Notes under the pieces: generated by a model
Seen by the model: only the letters and a program-made list of their open reading frames with translations
Database searches by the model: none
Told to the model about the DNA's origin: nothing
Program-made: the position numbers and the translations under genes
Assembly: GCA_025526995.1 (NCBI GenBank)
Contig: JAHLKG010000006.1
Span: 124,001 to 188,000, forward strand
Source: Powellomyces hirtus
Taxonomy: Eukaryota > Chytridiomycota > Chytridiomycetes > Spizellomycetales > Powellomycetaceae
Reading direction: 5' to 3'
Length of the DNA stretch: 64,000 nt
Shown here: positions 58,262-64,000 of the stretch, piece by piece
Layout: every line of letters starts with the position of its first letter
Position numbering within the stretch: position 1 is the first letter of the stretch

Positions 58262-59855
58262 TCAATCATGCAATGGAGTCAACCAGCGAAGTTTCCAGTT
58301 CCGCGGAACAGCAAACCACCAGAAACCAACCCCGGCAGACACAACAAAGAAATTGAGGACCAAACCACCTCCAAAGATGATGCCGTAAAAGTACCACGCA
58401 CGGTCGACAGACACTGCTCCCACGGCGAGAGCGATACACCAGGGCAAAACCCAGAGGATGTTCGAAGACAACGCGGTGACAAACCAGATGTCGAGTCGTG
58501 TAGCGAGAAGGATCGCGCCGAGTTGTAAGTGCACCGTGAACAGCACGTAGCACCAATCAAGTTGCTTGAACATCCTAGTGGTCAACTCCGCTACTGCGGC
58601 GTCACCAGACAGGTATTGTGCAAATGGTTTGATGAGGACGAAGCTCATGAGTAGCGCTAGCACCGCCTCGATGATGAGAGTATACAGAAATGAAATCATT
58701 GCAGGGCGGACCACGTCTTTAAAAGAATATTTTCGTTAAATGCACAAGCTTAATGAATAAAATTGAATTGAGACGAAAATAAACACACCTCTCAGAGTTG
58801 TGACGGATCTGAGAACAGGTCCAACAGTCTCATTGCTTTCACTGACGTCTGCATCGTCGTTAGACCCCTTCTGAGCTGCTTGAACTTTGTACTTTCCCCA
58901 CGCGTGTCCAATGAAGGCTAGCGCGGCCTGCTCGAAAGCACCAGCCGGAACCATGAGGATTCCCCATCGAATGGTATTGAACACGCCCCAAGCTGTCGCG
59001 TAGTCGGAGCCGAGGCTGACAATGTTCGCTACCTGCCACAAATATAGAGCGTTCCGGATTGCAGATTCTGCGAGCGTGAATGTCGCAGGTCGAGAGAGCT
59101 CTTTGAGGGCGACTAATGACGGTTTCATGCCCGGCCCGCGTGCAGTCCAGGCAAAGTAAGCAAGACCAACAAGGGCAGCGATGCCGTCACAGAACAACCG
59201 GATACCGCCCTGTGTGTTGGCATCAGGGTTGCCCGTCCACACCCTCACCGTCGACAAGAAAAGGAGATCAAGGGCAATGTTGAGGATTGTTTTCACTACA
59301 CTAATCAGCAGTGGCACATCTGGACGGTCCAGCGATCTCGTGGCCGCTTCGGTAGCGTATTGAATCACTGAGAAAAGACTTGAAAAGCTTGCGATCCTCA
59401 CATAGGTGATAGAATTGTCCCGTACCTGAAACAAGCAGCGGAACGTCAAAGTCAGTTCATGGAGAGTGCCGGTTTCGTTGGTGCGATTGTGAGAGTACCT
59501 CCACAGGGACAAATAGAGATGCAAATGAAGGGGCTGCAACTACAAACGCCACTGACAGCAGTAGTCCGCAAAGGGCCTGAAAAGCGATCAACGTCCAGCA
59601 CAACTGTCGTCGATACGTGTCAGTCCGGTGCTTGTTGCCGATGACGTTGAAGGCCACCCGAGACAGCCCTTCATTGACTACTTCCGTGATCACCCCAACA
59701 TAAGTGTATACGTCCGTTGTGACCACTTGAGATGGCGCCAGTTGGGCTATCCAGAGTTTCGACAGAGTCCCATAAAGAGCGGGTAGAAGCAACGTGACAA
59801 AGTTGAAGCCAACAGCACCGTAGTAGGTTGCGCGGATGGTTTCAATGCGAGACAT
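58262..59855 (-). CDS. MATE-like multi-spanning transporter
   Basis: Three exons, read downwards: 59855-59499, 59425-58789, 58716-58262; 482 aa. It has about 12 hydrophobic helices (for example GAVGFNFVTLLLPALYGTL, LCGLLLSVAFVVAAP and WYFYGIIFGGGLVLNFFVV), with Arg/Lys-containing loops. The pattern VITEVVNEGLSRVAFNVIG in the second or third helix region and the two-half arrangement fit the MatE superfamily, which exports cations, drugs or other small molecules by antiport. I infer family by topology and these short blocks only. The start is the first ATG, MSRIETIRATYYG. Substrate and membrane are unknown. Confidence 0.7.
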
Positions 59856-61040
59856 GAGTGGAGTGCCCGTCTTTAAATTTGTTGAGATGGTTATTCTTTG
59901 CGGGCAAGTTTCGTTAACGAATTTTGCAGCGACAGTCGAATGACAGATGACGGACAAAATTGAGACAAACGTCGCGTGGCGTGGACGTGGCTTTGCGACG
60001 CGCTTTTATGTGTCCCGTCCCATCAGCGTGGAAGTCCCATTTTAACAACCCACATCAAATAGCCGTAGTACACAGCCTTTAATGACATGGCCACGAGGGA
60101 TGGCAGAAATTCTTATTCAGCTGTGCTCCTAACCATCATCCCATCCAATACATCGCATCACGGCCATATGCGGAGACATAATCCATGTAGTTGTTCGGAC
60201 CTGCTCGGGCCGGACAGTTGAGAAAGGACCTGGGTTGTATAGGGCCAGAGAACGGGGGACCAACTCGTCAACGGTCACCTACCGATTCAAGGACATTGAT
60301 CCCAGGAAGCTTCTAATGACAGACACCGACCCCGTTGGAAGCGAGACGCTCTTCACCAGAACCGAGAAGAACGTCATCATGTTTCACAGGTGGGACTATA
60401 GACTCGTCAAGACATATGCGGGCCTTAGCCTGGTCACCAATGCAGAGCCCCACACATCCTACCCCATGACCCGCGTTTCGCCTGATGCGGTGGTTACCAC
60501 CCCTGCACCTTTTGTCCCGCTGTCGGCAATCTAGCTCTCCCATGCTTGAGCCTTCGGGTCCGGGCGAGAAAACGACGCCATGGGTACCCACTTCCAACCG
60601 TTGGGTTTTCAAGTTGTTGGCCCCAGAACTAAACGCAGCCAACTTTCTGCCATCTGCTCAGCATCTATCTGCACCAAATGCCATCGATCGGACAATGCTT
60701 TCATTCGCCGTCGCCAACCAACTGTCGATAGACTCCACCATTGCGGATTCGGCGACTACTGTGATTGCATGGGACCTATATTAGCACCGGGCTTCACGTG
60801 TGCGGCACAGCCATGAGCCCAAATATGGGATTATACGCAGTCGCGAATTTCCCTCTCAAGAATTTCAACTTCGCACTTGCTGCTGGTATTTTTCTTTTTG
60901 TTTTACTGTTCACAGTGCCCATTACCCCCATCCCACTCCAGTGGGTATCGCCATTAGCATAGACAACTTCATCCGCACTTGCACTCGAGACTTAGGCTCA
61001 TCCAAGTCCTATCGTCAGTCATTCGTACCTGACACTAGCA
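59856..61040. other. Intergenic, possible degenerate coding fragment
   Basis: Between the MATE-like gene (minus) and midasin (plus). A 99-codon frame ending at 60534 and other short frames to 60960, one with a hydrophobic segment NFALAAGIFLFVLLFTVPI, could be pieces of a small gene, but the first has no ATG start in a sensible position and I cannot join them. I do not call a gene. Confidence 0.45.
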
Positions 61041-64000
61041 ATGGCCGAATATGCCTCCACCGTCGGGGAACCGGCACCAGCAACATTTACCGAAACCACA
61101 ACGACGCACACCAACAACGACAACAACAACAGCAATGACAACACGCTCGCATTTCAGATGGACGCGGCACATGCGCTCGCCGAGCTGGTGAACTTGAAAC
61201 ACGCGAGCACATCGACGACAAGCTCTACGCACTGCATTACAGACGCCGAGCGAACTTTCCTGAACTCATTCATCACTACAGCACTGCCAATGTCCGCTCT
61301 TCCAGTACAACAGCTCCTGGATCTCCTTGCCTCCCTCCTCCTCCGTCCCTGCCTCGCTTCTACCGTCGCTCGCCTTTGCAGACCGCTCTTGATCGATCTC
61401 TGTGGACGATGGCTTCTCGCTTTAAACGATGCGGATCGCGGTGAAAAAATCTTTGTTGAGTCAGCTTGCGCCGGTTGCGATACTGCCGCAGAAGAGATCC
61501 CGGTACTGGCCGCGATCAACAACATCGGGATCCCCAAGCACTCCCTCAATGGAGCCATCATCACACACATCACACACATCATTGCCGATAGACACCGCGC
61601 ATACGGACGACTGGAGCGCATTCTATCTGCGTTCTCCATTCTTTTGCCAGTCGCTCCTCAAGTGGAGTCCTACGCTGTTAGGACCCTGAGCATGGCCAAC
61701 GAGGCACAACTACTACAGGTAAGGCTATCCGACTGATTGAATGGCTGCTACCTTAAGGTTTTGCATGTCTGGAATGTTCCATTGGCAACATCTGACCTTT
61801 CTACTCTCAAAGCAACTCTCATCAACCGACACTCCCGTCCCACGCCTTCGGAATATGGTTCGCACCATTTACCGCATCACTCGCCGCGACCCTTCCACCG
61901 TCACTCCCCTGCTCACCTGGACGCCGCTCTACACAATACTACTGCACCCTGACGCTGAAGTCCGGTTATACACAGCACATACCCTTTCCATTGTTCTTGG
62001 CATGTCAGATAGAGAGCGAAAGAAATTCATCGATAAACATGCACAATCCGCCGACAGCTCCAACGCCTCTGTCATTCGACTGATTGAAGATGAGCTGGAT
62101 GCCGCAGCGAGCCTTCAGCTTTTCTGTGAGGCTGATGCAAACATCTTTTCTGGCACAAGCCCCAAAATCATCACATCTGTAGATCTCAGCGCCGCTACCG
62201 TAGACTTGGCCGGTGTTCTTTTGCCCGCTGGAATCAATCGGACTGATAAGTCTCCTACCGCGCTAGTCCCAACACTCACAACACGCAGGAATCTTCATGC
62301 CATCGCACTGGCCCTTTCTCTCAATGTTCCTATACTTCTAGAAGGAGGGCCTGGCGTTGGCAAAACCGCCCTTGTTGAGCAAGCAGCTCGATCGCTTGGA
62401 CGTCACAAAACACTGCTGAAGATACATCTTGGCGATCAAACGGATGCCAAGGTCTTGCTCGGCACGTACATATGTACCTCAACCCCTGGCTCCTTCCGCT
62501 GGCAACCGGGAGTCTTGACCACAGCAGTCATGGAGGGACGATGGATTTTGTTTGAAGACATTGACCTTGCCCCGCTGGAAGTCGTCAGCGTTCTCATACC
62601 CCTGTTGGAAACTGGATGGTTGTTTGTCGCGAGCAGAGGCGAGAAGGTTCGCGCCAAAGAAGGATTCAGAGTCTTTGGAACCCGATCCGTCGGAACAAAC
62701 CGATCAGCACATGCGCAGGCCGCCGGGGAAGGGCTGTGGCACAAAGTACCCATAGCGAGCCTGAACGAGGATGAGGTGGTGGAGGTGATTGAAAACCTGT
62801 TTCCACGCCTGAAAGCGGTGGGTGTCCAGGGCCAAATTCTCAAAGCGTTCAAAGTCATCGAAGCACTGTACAAAGACAAGATGGTCAGTGGAGGACGGAG
62901 TGCTTCCCTCAGAGATCTGATCAAATGGTGCGATCGCGTGGAGTACTTGACCAAGGAGCGGACGATCTCGAATGGGAACGGAGTGGTGCAGATGAACTTG
63001 GAAGAGCTGCCTTTGTCTGTACGTGAAGATCTCCTGCGTGAAGCCGCCGACTGTTTTACGGAAAGCATGCCCACAAAAGCACTGCGCGACGGCGTTTTGG
63101 AAAAGATTGGCGCGCAGCTTGGCGTTGCATCACATCGCGTTCAGTTCTATTGCGACGTTCATGTTCCATCAATGTACTCGACAAGCGATGCTGTTGCTGT
63201 GGGTCGAGTCGCCCTGCCCAAACGACCGCGCGACCCACTGCAAGTTTCAGCACAGCGACCCTATGCGCCCACGCCTTCGAGCCTGCGATTGATGGAGCGT
63301 CTGTCTGTTAGCATAGTCCACAACGAGCCGATATTGCTTGTTGGAGAAACCGGAACCGGAAAGACCACAGTCATCCAGCATTTGGCTCATCTGACCAACA
63401 CTCCGCTAACGGTGATCAACATGTCGCAACAGTCCGACTCGAGTGACCTCCTGGGAGGATTCAAACCGGTCGATGTGAGAGTCCTGGCCGTCTCGGTGCT
63501 GAACGAGTTTGAGCAGCTGTTTGCTAGCACCTTCTCTGTCAAGGCCAACGTGGCTTTCTTGGAGGGTGTCCGAAGGGGATTCAAAGGCGGTCGGTGGAAC
63601 ACGTTCGTGAAGGGGTGCCGGATGGGTGTCAAAATGGCCAACGACGTCTTCACCAAGCTGAAAGGAGCCGTTGTTGCCGCCGAACCGCAGGCAAAGAAGC
63701 AGAAAACGAAGCGGGTGTACGACGCGCAACTGGAGTCGCAGTGGCAAAAGTTTGCAAAGACGCTGGCAACATTCGACAGCACACACCAGAAAGTGTCTGC
63801 TTCCCTCCTGTTCTCCTTCATCGAGGGTGCTCTCGTCAAAGCTCTTCGAGAAGGACACTGGGTCCTGCTTGATGAAATCAACTTGGCCACCCCCGAAACC
63901 CTGGACTGTCTGACGGGCCTGCTGGCATCCGCCACATCCAGCCTGGTGCTGCTCGAACGAGGAGACACGGAACCCGTGGCGCGTCATCCTGGTTTCCGAT
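61041..64000 (+). CDS. MDN1: Midasin (dynein-like AAA ATPase), 5' part
   Basis: Exon 1 is 61041-61718 and exon 2 runs from 61813 past the window end, so the gene is truncated here; 955 or so residues are visible of a protein that usually exceeds 4,500. The N-terminal 400 residues are helical. The first AAA unit has Walker A LLEGGPGVGKTALVEQA (about 403) and Walker B ILFEDIDLAPLE. A second unit has LLVGETGTGKTTVIQHL (about 736), then SSDLLGGFKPVD, and Walker B WVLLDEINLATPET near the end. These are midasin-type AAA modules. Midasin removes assembly factors from pre-60S ribosomes in the nucleolus and nucleoplasm. ATG MAEYASTVGE is the first start. Confidence 0.95.

Noticed and set aside
60235..60960. 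A small gene made of several open frames before midasin
   Set aside because: Frames have no ATG start in the right place and no splice junctions join them convincingly.

Overview
The window is nuclear DNA of a fungus. Most genes carry several short GT-AG introns (about 44-110 nt, often GTAAGT/GTGAGT donors), and the proteins are fungal or general eukaryotic. A membrane cyclic-nucleotide phosphodiesterase sits head-to-head with a cyclic-nucleotide-gated channel, together with a sterol C14 reductase, a secreted S41 peptidase and a cytochrome b5-acyl-CoA dehydrogenase. This suits an early-diverging, zoosporic (chytrid-like) fungus. That placement is an inference; no rRNA or mitochondrial sequence is present. 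All exon junctions were assigned by hand from splice signals and reading-frame continuity.

Left part (1-16.8 kb): a small SP/TM peptide and a Pro/Thr/Glu-rich secreted repeat protein; an intron-containing tRNA-Asp; a 648-aa seven-exon protein of unknown function; a repeat-rich stretch (8.1-11.5 kb) with degenerate tandem repeats, a GNPW-repeat protein, a second tRNA-Asp and a third tRNA-Asp relic split in two by about 0.6 kb of inserted DNA; a G-patch protein; and a cytochrome b5-acyl-CoA dehydrogenase with an 18-nt microexon.

Middle part (17.9-34.4 kb): a secreted S41 peptidase, a SEC12-type ER exchange factor, a secreted acid phosphatase, an ERG24-type sterol reductase with a charged N-terminal extension, then SF3B1 and PPWD1. 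The last two are spliceosomal genes transcribed divergently from a 238-bp promoter.

Right part (34.7-64 kb): a cyclic-nucleotide neighbourhood (PDE, CNG channel and, further along, a PKA catalytic subunit) interleaved with an FHA-forkhead transcription factor and BUD22; MCM6; a membrane protein combining GRAM and PX domains; a mitochondrial stomatin-like protein; a MATE-like transporter; and the 5' part of midasin, which runs off the end. DNA replication (MCM6), ribosome biogenesis (BUD22, midasin) and splicing (SF3B1, PPWD1) are housekeeping. The PDE/CNG/PKA-C group could form one cAMP/cGMP circuit: the PDE removes the nucleotide, the channel and kinase respond to it.
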